Positions 27,165 through 34,574 of a stretch of DNA of 64,000 nt are shown here, in pieces. The position numbers were made by a program, and so were the translations under genes. The DNA comes from Phycisphaerales bacterium (GTDB lineage Bacteria > Planctomycetota > Phycisphaerae > Phycisphaerales > UBA1924): positions 1 through 64,000 of the forward strand of contig RECY01000015.1 in NCBI GenBank assembly GCA_007693785.1, given 5' to 3'. Under the pieces are notes generated by a model. It saw nothing but the letters and a program-made list of their open reading frames with translations. It did no database searches and was not told the origin of the DNA. Position 1 is the stretch's first letter; each line of letters starts with the position of its first letter.

Positions 27165-27920
27165 TCAGCCCGTCGCCGACGCCTCGTCTTCCCGGCGCAG
27201 GGCCATCTGGCGGTGGTAGATCTCGCACACCGCCTCATCGAACAGGGCGTCGTCGCTCTTGCTGGGATTCAGCACCAGCCCGTTTCGCTCCGGCTCGGCC
27301 AGCTCCTCTTCCGTGAAGCTGTACGTCGCGATCACCTCGCCCAGCCTCGCCCGCAGACTGGTCCGCACCTTCGCCAGGCGGCGTGAGACCGTCGGCTCGC
27401 TCGTCCCCACGCTCTCGGCGACCTCTTTCCCGCTCATCCCGTCCAGCACACGCATCCGGAAGATCGAAAAGTCCATGAAATCCGTCTCTCGCTCCACCAT
27501 CCGGATCGCGGCCTCGACCTTGGCGTGGAAGACCGCCGTCTCGTACTGCTTGTCGGCCGAGGCCTCGATCGCGGCCTTGTGCATCCACCGCTCGTCAAAC
27601 TCGGCGGTCTTCTTGCCGCCGCCGCGTTTGAGGGCGCTGCGCCGGTCGATCTCGTCGCCGAGCACGTGCTTGGCGATCGCGAGCAGCCAGGTGCTGAACC
27701 GAGCGCCCTTCGCGGGGTCGTAGCGGTCGATCGAGTCGCTGAGGGCCGCCAGCGTCTCCTGGCTCAGGTCGCGGACGGTCTCGACGCCGACCCGCCCCTT
27801 GCCCCACTTCATGAGCTGGGCGCGGATGACCGGGCCGAACGTCTCCCAGAGCTCGAACCACGCGGCCTGATCGTTGGCGCGGAGGCGCTGGACAAAGCCG
27901 GTGGTCATCGCGTTGAGCAT
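27165..27920 (-). CDS. RNA polymerase sigma factor, ECF-like (planctomycete type)
   Basis: 251 residues. Region 2: RLRANDQAAWFELWETFGPV, then SQETLAALSDSIDRYDPAKG and RFSTWLLAIAKHVLGDEIDR. Region 4: MDFSIFRMRVLDGMSGKEVA to SEPTVSRRLAKVRTSLRARL, a helix-turn-helix for the -35. A ~50-residue acidic tail follows region 4; extra C-terminal tails of this sort are seen in ECF groups tied to Ser/Thr kinases. AGGGGA sits 6 nt before ATG 27920; the frame opens at 27956. No anti-sigma gene is adjacent; the downstream kinase is the likely regulator. Confidence 0.87.
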   Translation of the reverse strand: MLNAMTTGFVQRLRANDQAAWFELWETFGPVIRAQLMKWGKGRVGVETVRDLSQETLAALSDSIDRYDPAKGARFSTWLLAIAKHVLGDEIDRRSALKRGGGKKTAEFDERWMHKAAIEASADKQYETAVFHAKVEAAIRMVERETDFMDFSIFRMRVLDGMSGKEVAESVGTSEPTVSRRLAKVRTSLRARLGEVIATYSFTEEELAEPERNGLVLNPSKSDDALFDEAVCEIYHRQMALRREDEASATG

Positions 27921-27950
27921 CGGCGTCCCCTTCCCTCTCCCGGCTCCCAG

Positions 27951-28024
27951 TGGCACAGCTCTCCGAGCTGTGGGCTCCGGCTATTGGCTTCTGACAGCGG
28001 ATCACAGCTCGGAGAGCTGTGCCA
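27951..28024. repeat. Repeat family A, copy 1
   Basis: Two perfectly inverted 22-bp arms, TGGCACAGCTCTCCGAGCTGTG (27951-27972) and its complement (28003-28024), 30 bp apart. Each arm contains its own palindrome AGCTC-N-GAGCT. The same design recurs at 45010-45073. Confidence 0.9.
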
Positions 28025-28190
28025 CCAGCGGAGGGATCCTCTCCTTCCGAATCCGCCCGCCGGGGTTTCAACCCCACGCGGGATGCGCCACGATTCAGGA
28101 TACCGCTGAACTCGACCCGAGCCGCCGGATCGGGGCGGGTTTCGGCGCGATGGACACGGTTTTCGGACGGGCGCTCTCTGCCGCAGCTCA

Positions 28191-28320
28191 CGCTGTCCGG
28201 TGCCCCGGAAACGGCCCGCCGCGGGCCGTTTCCGGGTTCCGCGCGGATTGCAGCCCCGCCGCGGATCCCGGAGAAGCTCCGCCGCGGCGGCTCCGCGTCT
28301 CCGGGGCACCGGAGACAGCG
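28191..28320. repeat. Repeat family B, copy 1
   Basis: Outer inverted arms at 28191-28209 and 28300-28320 (one 2-bp gap) share CCGGTGCCCCGGA. Inside are two hairpins: one at 28204-28236 with a ~15-bp stem, one based on CCCGGAGA/TCTCCGGG. Copy 2 is at 32416-32534. Confidence 0.85.
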
Positions 28321-28464
28321 TGCGTGGTGATGAAATTCGGCGTGGTGGTTTCCGAAGGACATATTCAACGCCCGCTCCGCGAAGCCGCGGGGTGCGGGCC
28401 GAACCGGACCATTTTGCGGGCGAGGCGAGCGCCTCACCCGCCCGTTGAACGGAGGACTCCCGCC

Positions 28465-29448
28465 ATGCCGCTTTGCAAGACCATCGTCCGCGTCGCCGTC
28501 TTGGGCGCCGTCGCGGGCACCGCCGTCGTGCTCGTCGCCCAGACCCCTCGCGGGTCCGCCCTGTACAGCCAGATGAAGCAGGGGGTCACGAACCAGATCG
28601 ATCGGCACATCGATGACCCGGTCGCGCTCCGCAACCAGCTCCGCAAGCTGGAAGCGCAGTACCCCGATCGGATCGCGGCCGTCCGCACCGACCTGAGCGA
28701 GGTGCAGCGTCACGTGACCGAGCTGGAGCGCGAGCGAGCCGTGGGCGAGCGTGTGCTGGAGCTGACCCTCGCCGATCTGGACGTGCTCGAGGACCTGATC
28801 ACGCGTGCCGAGGAGGCCCGGAGCGAGAACGGGATGCGCGCGGTGCGTGTGAGCTTTGACAACCAGTCGATGGACATCGCCGGGGCGTACGCGAGGGCGA
28901 ACAGCGTCGCGAGCACGCACCAGGCCTACGCGAGCCGCCAGAACGACATCGAGCGGGATCTCGACCTGCTGAGCCAGCAGGCGTCGCGCCTGGGCGAGCT
29001 GCTCGCCCAGCTCGAGACGGAGCAGGGGCAGTTCCAGGCCCAGCTCTGGCAGCTCGACCAGCAGGTGGACGCGATCGCCCGCAACGAGCGGATGATCGGG
29101 ATGCTCGAGACCCGCGACCGCGCGATCGCCCGCCACGACCGGTACCAGAGCCACTCGCTGCACGAGGTGCAGGGCAAGATCGCCGAGCGTCTGGCATCGC
29201 AGGAGAAGCGTCTGGCGGGGCTGGCGACCGTCACCGAGCGTCAGAGCTACGAGCAGCGGGCGCAGTTCGAGCTGGACGTGCTCCGCCGGGCCGGGGCCGC
29301 CGCTCGGAAAGACCGCCCGGGCGACACGAGCCTGCTCTCCAACCCCGGCTTCGTGATCGAGCGCGAGCGCCCGATCGAGATCAAGCCCAAGGGCGAGCCC
29401 GAGCAGGACGGCGAGCGCAACCCCACCCGGATCGGGCAGAACCGCTGA
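28465..29448 (+). CDS. Membrane-anchored coiled-coil protein, unknown function
   Basis: 327 residues, not recognised. One N-terminal hydrophobic helix (about 8-25, IVRVAVLGAVAGTAVVLVAQ) is followed by ~230 residues of Glu/Arg/Leu/Gln-rich coiled coil and a short charged tail. The pattern resembles PspA or tethering coiled-coil proteins but lacks a clear family motif. ATG 28465 has GGAGGA 8 nt upstream; the frame is open back to 27874 across the repeats, which is not believable coding. A hairpin terminator follows at 29549. Confidence 0.8.
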   Translation: MPLCKTIVRVAVLGAVAGTAVVLVAQTPRGSALYSQMKQGVTNQIDRHIDDPVALRNQLRKLEAQYPDRIAAVRTDLSEVQRHVTELERERAVGERVLELTLADLDVLEDLITRAEEARSENGMRAVRVSFDNQSMDIAGAYARANSVASTHQAYASRQNDIERDLDLLSQQASRLGELLAQLETEQGQFQAQLWQLDQQVDAIARNERMIGMLETRDRAIARHDRYQSHSLHEVQGKIAERLASQEKRLAGLATVTERQSYEQRAQFELDVLRRAGAAARKDRPGDTSLLSNPGFVIERERPIEIKPKGEPEQDGERNPTRIGQNR

Positions 29449-29548
29449 GCGTCGGAGGCGAGACCCGGGCGAAGACTCGGCACGATTTCTTGAGAATAAA
29501 TGAGGGTTGACCCCAAATCCTCAAAACACACCTAAACAGGTGGATTTC

Positions 29549-29583
29549 ACCCGGCGATCGGATGATCCGGTCGGCGGGTTTTC
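29549..29583 (+). terminator. Hairpin terminator after the coiled-coil gene
   Basis: ACCCGGCGATCGGAT (29549-29563) pairs with 29565-29579, with one G-U pair and one mismatch, and TTTT follows. It lies about 100 nt past the stop codon. Confidence 0.55.
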
Positions 29584-29640
29584 GCGTTTCGGGGTGTTCC
29601 GTGACGGTTCGGCCCGTCATCAAGTGGATGAAGTGACGAA

Positions 29641-29696
29641 TTGACACCATATCTCGCGGTTTTGGTTGCTGGCTTGTCGGGCTCGAACCCGATAAT
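29641..29696 (+). promoter_or_regulatory. Candidate mreB promoter region
   Basis: A perfect TTGACA (29641-29646) lacks a good -10 at 17 nt. GATAAT (29691-29696) is a better -10, with TTGCTG (29666-29671) 19 nt upstream. The hairpin TCGGG/CCCGA lies in the spacer. The exact promoter cannot be fixed by eye. Confidence 0.3.
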
Positions 29697-29807
29697 GTTG
29701 CAGTTGAAGCCCGCTGAGCGGAACGGGGCTGTGCCGCATGGCCCGGTATCGGGTCGAAACGTGGGCCCCGGTCGTCGGGGCGTTGACGCCGCTAGGGAAG
29801 GCCGCGT

Positions 29808-30857
29808 GTGATCCTCGACAGGCTCCTCAGTTGGTTCACGGTCGATATGGGGATCGACCTCGGCACGTGCAACACCCTGGTTGCCGTGCGCGGGCAGGGG
29901 ATCGTCCTGAACGAGCCCAGCGTGGTCGCCGTGCGCAAGGGCACCAACGAGGTGCTCCGCAACGGGCAGGCCGTCGGGTGGGTCGCGAAGGAAATGCTCG
30001 GGAAGACGCCCGGCAGCATCACGGCCGTCCGCCCCCTGAAAGACGGCGTCATCAGCGACTTCACCATCACCGAGGCGATGCTCAGCTACTTCATCGGGAA
30101 GGTCACCGGGCGCATCCGGACGATCGGCCCGCGCGTGGTCATCAGCATCCCCAGCGGGATCACGCTGGTCGAGAAGCGGGCCGTGCTCGACTCGGCCCAG
30201 CGCGCCGGGGCGCGGAAGACCTACCTGCTCGAAGAGCCCGTCGCGGCCGCGATCGGCGCGGGGCTCCCCTTCGCCGAGCCGACCGCGAGCATGATCGTGG
30301 ACATCGGCGGCGGGACGACCGAGGTCGCGATCATGTCGCTCGCCGACATCGCGACGTGCGAGTCCGTCCGCGTCGCGGGCGACGATATGGACGAAGCGAT
30401 CATCAACCACATGAAGCGCACGTACAACCTGATGATCGGCGAGCAGACGGCCGAGCGGATCAAGATCGAGATCGGCTCGGCGGCCCCGGTGGGCGACGAG
30501 ACGGCGATGGACGTCCGCGGGCGCGACATGATCAGCGGGCTGCCCCGCAAGACCACGATCACCAGCGAAGAGATCCGCGAGGCGTTGCAGGAGCCGGTCA
30601 ACAGCATCATCGACGCGGTGACGCGGACGCTGGAGCGGGCCGAGCCCGAGCTCAGCGCGGACCTGGTGGACCGCGGGATCGTGATCGCCGGGGGCGGGGC
30701 GTTGCTCCGCGGGCTCGGGATCGTGTTGCAGAAAGCGACGGGGCTGGACGTGCGCCTCGCCGACGACCCCCTGACGTGCGTCGCGCGGGGGACGGCCGTC
30801 TATCTCGAGAACCTCGAGGAGTGGCAGGTCACTCTCGAGAACGACATGGACGTCTGA
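29808..30857 (+). CDS. mreB: Rod-shape-determining actin homologue MreB
   Basis: ATP-dependent filament protein that positions the elongation peptidoglycan machinery. 349 residues, normal length. Motifs: MGIDLGTCNTLVAVRGQGIV (phosphate 1), LEEPVAAAIGAGLP (connect 1), IVDIGGGTTEVAIMSL (phosphate 2), GIVIAGGGALLRGL (adenosine). GTG start at 29808, with AGGGAAGG about 6 nt upstream. It heads mreBCD: mreC 57 bp downstream, mreC-mreD overlapping. It is useful context because murein synthesis in planctomycetes was long debated. Confidence 0.95.
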   Translation: MILDRLLSWFTVDMGIDLGTCNTLVAVRGQGIVLNEPSVVAVRKGTNEVLRNGQAVGWVAKEMLGKTPGSITAVRPLKDGVISDFTITEAMLSYFIGKVTGRIRTIGPRVVISIPSGITLVEKRAVLDSAQRAGARKTYLLEEPVAAAIGAGLPFAEPTASMIVDIGGGTTEVAIMSLADIATCESVRVAGDDMDEAIINHMKRTYNLMIGEQTAERIKIEIGSAAPVGDETAMDVRGRDMISGLPRKTTITSEEIREALQEPVNSIIDAVTRTLERAEPELSADLVDRGIVIAGGGALLRGLGIVLQKATGLDVRLADDPLTCVARGTAVYLENLEEWQVTLENDMDV

Positions 30858-30914
30858 CCGGGCCCCCGCCCGGTTCAGCTCACCGCCAACCGGAGCCGAC
30901 TGCTTCATCAGGTC

Positions 30915-31829
30915 ATGCCCCGCGCTTACGCCCCATCCCACGCCGGCCGCCGGACGCTGCCCGTCGCCGTCGTGCTCCTGGTCGCGCTCAGCGCGCTCCC
31001 CCCGAGCTGGAACGAGTGGGCCGAATGGGCCAGCGACCTGACCGGACGCCTGGTCGGCGCGATCAGCCACCCGCTGCTCTACGCCTCACGTCTCGTCGCC
31101 CCGGCGCGCGGCTCCGGCGTGGGCGAGCCCGAGGACGTCCGCATCCTCACCGACGACCGCAACCGCTTCGAGGCGCTCTGGCTCCAGGAGCGCGAACGCG
31201 TCGCACGCCTGGAGAGCTATATCGAAGAGCTCCAACGCGGGGTCGCGCTCAACCCCGACCTCCGCGTCCGCCAGCTCCGCACGCCCGTCATCGGGCGCTC
31301 CAGCGATCTCTCGAGCCCCACGCTGACCGTCCGGGCCGGGCGGAACGCGCAGGTGGACGCCGGGGCGGTGGTCGTGGCGCGGGCGGTGCAGCTCGTGGGG
31401 CGGATCGAGTCTGTCGGCGCGCGCACGTCGCGGGTGCGTCTGATCTCCGACCGCGACGCGGGGAGCCTGCGCGGGCGGGTGATCGTGACCGAGGACGGGC
31501 GCGGGCCGGTGTGCCTGCTCATGCCCACCGGGGCGGGGACGCTCACGGGCGACGTCGCCGACACAGCAGACGACCCGACGCTCGCCGGCGTGCAGATCCA
31601 GCCCGGCGCGGAGGTGCGCCTGCTGGACGATACCTGGCCGGAGAACGCGCAGCTCTTGGTTGTCGGCGTCGTCGAACGCGTCGCGACCGATCCCAACAAC
31701 CCGCTGCGCACCGTCATCACCGTCCGCCCGACCGTCGAGATCGAGCGTGTCAGCGAGGTGATCATCCGCGCCACGCTCGCCCAGGACGGCGGTGCCGGGA
31801 CAGGCGCCGGGGCGGGGGGCGAGCGATGA
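30915..31829 (+). CDS. mreC: Rod-shape-determining protein MreC
   Basis: Periplasmic scaffold linking MreB to cell-wall synthases. 304 residues: one N-terminal TM (about 14-30), a periplasmic coiled coil (RNRFEALWLQERERVARLES), then the two-barrel MreC core with TPVIGRSSDLSSPTLTVRAG, VARAVQLVGRIESVGARTSR and VEIERVSEVIIRA, and a Gly-rich tail. The core has extra residues around TEDGRGPVCLLMPTGAGTL. The stop overlaps the mreD start (ATGA). Confidence 0.88.
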   Translation: MPRAYAPSHAGRRTLPVAVVLLVALSALPPSWNEWAEWASDLTGRLVGAISHPLLYASRLVAPARGSGVGEPEDVRILTDDRNRFEALWLQERERVARLESYIEELQRGVALNPDLRVRQLRTPVIGRSSDLSSPTLTVRAGRNAQVDAGAVVVARAVQLVGRIESVGARTSRVRLISDRDAGSLRGRVIVTEDGRGPVCLLMPTGAGTLTGDVADTADDPTLAGVQIQPGAEVRLLDDTWPENAQLLVVGVVERVATDPNNPLRTVITVRPTVEIERVSEVIIRATLAQDGGAGTGAGAGGER

Positions 31830-32386
31830 ACTGGCTGGTCTTCGCGATCGCCGCGTGGTTCGTGCTGGGGCTCGAGGTCGGGCTTAAGGACATCTTCCAG
31901 CTCGGGCCGACGGCGATCGCGCCGAGCTTTGTGGTCCCGCTGGCGGTCTTCATCGCGCTCGCGGCCCCGCCGCGACAGACGCTCTGGGCCTGCCTGATCC
32001 TGGGGCTCGGGATGGACCTGACCGCCCGCGTCGCGGGCTCGCCGAGCGTGGTCGTTGGGCCCTACGCCTTGGGCTTTCTGCTGATGGGCCAGCTCGTGCT
32101 GGCCGCACGCGGGCTGATGATCCGGCGCAACCCGCTCAGCCTGGTTCTGCTCTCGGTGCTCGGCTCGATCGTCGCGAGCATCGTCGTTGTCGCGATCTAC
32201 ACCATCCGAGGGCTGGTCTTCGGGCCGGAGCCCTTCCCCGCCGGGCAGCAACTCGTCACCCGCGTGCTCGCGGCGCTGTACACCGTGCTCACCGCGTTCG
32301 GGATGAGCCTGCTGCTGCTCCCCGCGGCCGGGCTCTTCGGGTTCCCCCACGACCAGCACCGACGCTTCAGCGTGGCGCGCACCTAA
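31826..32386 (+). CDS. mreD: Rod-shape-determining protein MreD
   Basis: Inner-membrane partner of MreC. 186 residues with about five TM helices; it starts MNWLVFAIAAWFVLGLEVGL and includes LILGLGMDLTARVAGSP, the short motif typical of MreD. Assigned mainly from position, size and hydrophobicity, since MreD is weakly conserved. It overlaps mreC by 4 bp. Repeat family B occupies the space after its stop. Confidence 0.82.
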   Translation: MNWLVFAIAAWFVLGLEVGLKDIFQLGPTAIAPSFVVPLAVFIALAAPPRQTLWACLILGLGMDLTARVAGSPSVVVGPYALGFLLMGQLVLAARGLMIRRNPLSLVLLSVLGSIVASIVVVAIYTIRGLVFGPEPFPAGQQLVTRVLAALYTVLTAFGMSLLLLPAAGLFGFPHDQHRRFSVART

Positions 32387-32415
32387 AACAGCGCGCTGCC
32401 GCCCGGTCCTCCAGC

Positions 32416-32534
32416 CCGGTGCCCCGGAAACGCGAAGCCGCCGCGGCGCAGCTTTTCCGGGACGAGCGTGCGAACGCGCCCAAATCTACAAAAACCCGGA
32501 AAAGCCCCGCAGCGGGGCGTTTCCGGGGCACCGG
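32416..32534. repeat. Repeat family B, copy 2
   Basis: Perfect 18-bp inverted arms CCGGTGCCCCGGAAACGC (32416-32433) and complement (32517-32534), with inner hairpins based on CCCGGAAA/TTTCCGGG. It fills the gap between the convergent mreD and HAD genes, so it may also act as a two-way terminator. Confidence 0.88.
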
Positions 32535-32545
32535 AAACGCCAATA

Positions 32546-33217
32546 TCAGATCTCCAGCAGCATCCCCGGCGTGATCTCCGCGATCGTGCGCACCACCGCG
32601 TCCGCTTCGCCCAAGCGATCCCGTGCGAAGCTGTGCTCCACCGCGATCACCCGCAAACCCGCGGCCTTCGCGCTCGCGATCCCCGTCGGCGAGTCCTCGA
32701 TCGCCACCGCACGCGACGGCTCCACGCCGAGCCGCTCGCAGCTCAGCAGGTAGCACGCCGGGTCCGGCTTGGTCCGGTGCACGTCGTCGGCCGTCACGAA
32801 CGAGCCCAGCACGTTGCGCACGCCGAACCGCTCCAGCAGCGGCTCCACCTCCGGGCGACGGCTCCCCGTGCACACCCCCACCCCCCCGAACGACGCCAGC
32901 GCCTCCGCGCACGCACGCAGCAGCTCCACCCCGCCCGCCAGCGGCTCCGGCGGCATCTCGGCGCACAACACCCGGAAGAGCTCGCGCTTCCGCACGATCA
33001 TCGAGCCCAGCCCCGCCTCGTCGAGCGCCTCCCCCGCTTCCTCCGCCAGCGTCAGGAAGACCATCCGGTCGCCCTGCCCGACGAAGCGGTCGCTGAAGTC
33101 GGACACATCGACGACCCAGCCCCGCTCGCGGGCCGCCATCGCGACGGATCGCTCATGCAGCGGCTCGGAGTCAGCCAGCACGCCGTCGAAATCGAAGATT
33201 ACCGCCTCGCGTCGCAT
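32546..33217 (-). CDS. HAD-superfamily phosphatase (beta-phosphoglucomutase-like)
   Basis: 223 residues. HAD motif I is VIFDFDGVLADSEPLHERS with the nucleophile Asp; motif II is GVGVCTGSRR; motif III Lys is in HRTKPDPACYL; motif IV is AIEDSPTGIASAKAAGL. The cap domain is of the helical C1 type, as in phosphoglycolate phosphatase and beta-phosphoglucomutase, so it probably removes phosphate from a small sugar or metabolite. The ATG at 33217 has TACTGT 6 nt upstream. It is divergent from the GlmU-like gene. Confidence 0.88.
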   Translation of the reverse strand: MRREAVIFDFDGVLADSEPLHERSVAMAARERGWVVDVSDFSDRFVGQGDRMVFLTLAEEAGEALDEAGLGSMIVRKRELFRVLCAEMPPEPLAGGVELLRACAEALASFGGVGVCTGSRRPEVEPLLERFGVRNVLGSFVTADDVHRTKPDPACYLLSCERLGVEPSRAVAIEDSPTGIASAKAAGLRVIAVEHSFARDRLGEADAVVRTIAEITPGMLLEI

Positions 33218-33223
33218 GTGGGC

Positions 33224-33229
33224 ACAGTA
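33224..33229 (-). promoter_or_regulatory. -10-like hexamer, HAD gene
   Basis: TACTGT on the minus strand ends 6 nt before ATG 33217. No Shine-Dalgarno is visible. Confidence 0.4.
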
Positions 33230-33290
33230 TGCCCGGGGGCGTCGATCGCCCGGGATCCACGCCCGGGCCGCCCGCCCCGGGCCCGCCCCG

Positions 33291-33296
33291 TACACT
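33291..33296 (+). promoter_or_regulatory. -10-like hexamer, GlmU-like gene
   Basis: TACACT ends 9 nt before ATG 33306. It pairs back-to-back with the HAD hexamer 62 bp away. Confidence 0.4.
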
Positions 33297-33305
33297 TCGC
33301 CCGTC

Positions 33306-34574
33306 ATGGTTTCCGCGATTATTTTCGACGACGGCAAGGGGCAGCTCGCCCCGCTCACCGACCTCCGCCCGGCGTTCGACGTGCGCACCGGCGCGATGCG
33401 CACGATCGAGCGCCTCAAGCTGCACCTCAAGCTCGACGTGCGCGCGATGTACGTCCCCCGTGCGCTCAAGGCGCTCGCTCCGGATCGGCACGCCGTGCCT
33501 GTGAACACCGTCCCGCCGAGCGACAAGCCCTACCTGCTGGTGAACGGGCGGTGCCCGATCCCGCTGGAGGCGATCGGCGAGCTCGAGCCCGGGCAGGCGC
33601 TCCGCGACGAGGCGAGCGGCGACCTCATCGCGGCCCGCGTCCACGCGGACGCCGCCAAGAAACTTCTTGATCCCGAACGCGACGACCCGGAGTTGGACAC
33701 CACCACCGTGCACGAGCGCGTGCTGCTGAGCCGCCCCTGGCACTTCCGGACCGTTCGCGACCCGGCGATCGCGGCCGACATGCGCATCCTCGCCCGGCGT
33801 CAGTCCGCCCCGCTGCCCGCGCACGTCGCGGTCATCGGCGACGCGGCCGACGTCGTCCTCGACCACCGTGCCACCGTTCACCCCGGCGTCATCCTCGACA
33901 CCACCCACGGACCGATCGTCATCAGCGCCGAGGTCACCGTCCGCCCCGGCGCGATCCTCTGCGGCCCGTGCGCCATCGGCCCCGGCTCCACCGTTCTCGA
34001 CCGCTGCCTCGTCAAGCCCAACACCGCGATCGGCCCGACCTGCAAGATCGCCGGCGAGGTCGGCGGGTGCGTCTTCCAGGGCTTCGCCAACAAAGCCCAC
34101 GACGGGCACCTGGGCGATAGCTGGCTCGGCGAATGGGTCAACCTCGGCGCGGGCACCACCAACAGCAACCTGCTGAACACCTACGCCGAGGTTCCCGCCC
34201 GCGCCACGCCCGAAGGACGCGACGAACGCACAGGCGAGCAATACCTCGGCTGCGTCCTGGGCGACCACGTCAAGACCGCGATCTGCACGCGCATCATGAC
34301 CGGCGCAATCGTCCACACCGGGGCGATGCTCGCGGCGAGCGCGCCCGTCAGCGGCTGCGTCCCCGCGTTCACGTGGGGCACCGACGCGGGCAGCCGCCTC
34401 TACCGCTTCGACAAGTTCATGGACGTCGCGCGCAGCATGATGGGGCGTCGCGAGCAGACGCCCAGCCAGCCGTACGCCGAACGGCTGGAGATCCTGCATC
34501 AGGACGAGACGCTGCGTCGGGCCGCCAGCCCCGCGGGCAAGCCCGCGAACCCGAACCCGCGGGCCGACGCGTGA
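33306..34574 (+). CDS. GlmU-family sugar nucleotidyltransferase-like protein
   Basis: 422 residues. The N-terminal half opens AIIFDDGKGQLAPLTDLRPA and FDVRTGAMRTIERLKLHLKL, as in GlmU-family proteins of Bacteroidetes and relatives, not classic GlmU. The second half is a left-handed beta-helix (hexapeptide repeats with V-I-x-x-x periodicity, then ANKAHDGHLGDSWLGEWVNL). The usual GlmU nucleotide loop (LAAGxGTRM) is absent, so true UDP-GlcNAc synthesis is unproven. The stop overlaps the polA GTG (GTGA), an unexpected coupling. Confidence 0.78.
   Translation: MVSAIIFDDGKGQLAPLTDLRPAFDVRTGAMRTIERLKLHLKLDVRAMYVPRALKALAPDRHAVPVNTVPPSDKPYLLVNGRCPIPLEAIGELEPGQALRDEASGDLIAARVHADAAKKLLDPERDDPELDTTTVHERVLLSRPWHFRTVRDPAIAADMRILARRQSAPLPAHVAVIGDAADVVLDHRATVHPGVILDTTHGPIVISAEVTVRPGAILCGPCAIGPGSTVLDRCLVKPNTAIGPTCKIAGEVGGCVFQGFANKAHDGHLGDSWLGEWVNLGAGTTNSNLLNTYAEVPARATPEGRDERTGEQYLGCVLGDHVKTAICTRIMTGAIVHTGAMLAASAPVSGCVPAFTWGTDAGSRLYRFDKFMDVARSMMGRREQTPSQPYAERLEILHQDETLRRAASPAGKPANPNPRADA

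Larger units (their letters stand above)
27921..28464. other. Non-coding spacer filled with inverted repeats
   Basis: 544 bp between the divergent sigma-factor and coiled-coil genes. It holds one copy each of two repeat families (27951-28024 and 28191-28320). Reading frames cross it on both strands but lack family-like content. The last 100 bp include GGAGGA (28451-28456), the Shine-Dalgarno of the next gene. No clear promoter seen. Confidence 0.6.
29449..29807 (+). other. Spacer before mreB
   Basis: 359 bp without a gene. It is relatively A/T-rich at 29480-29560. It contains a small GGGTTGACCC hairpin, the terminator at 29549 and the mreB promoter candidate. The ORFs here are shadows. Confidence 0.6.

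Noticed and set aside
29673-29690. A tRNA T-arm-like hairpin (TCGGGCTCGAACCCGA)
   Set aside because: No acceptor, D or anticodon arms can be built around it.
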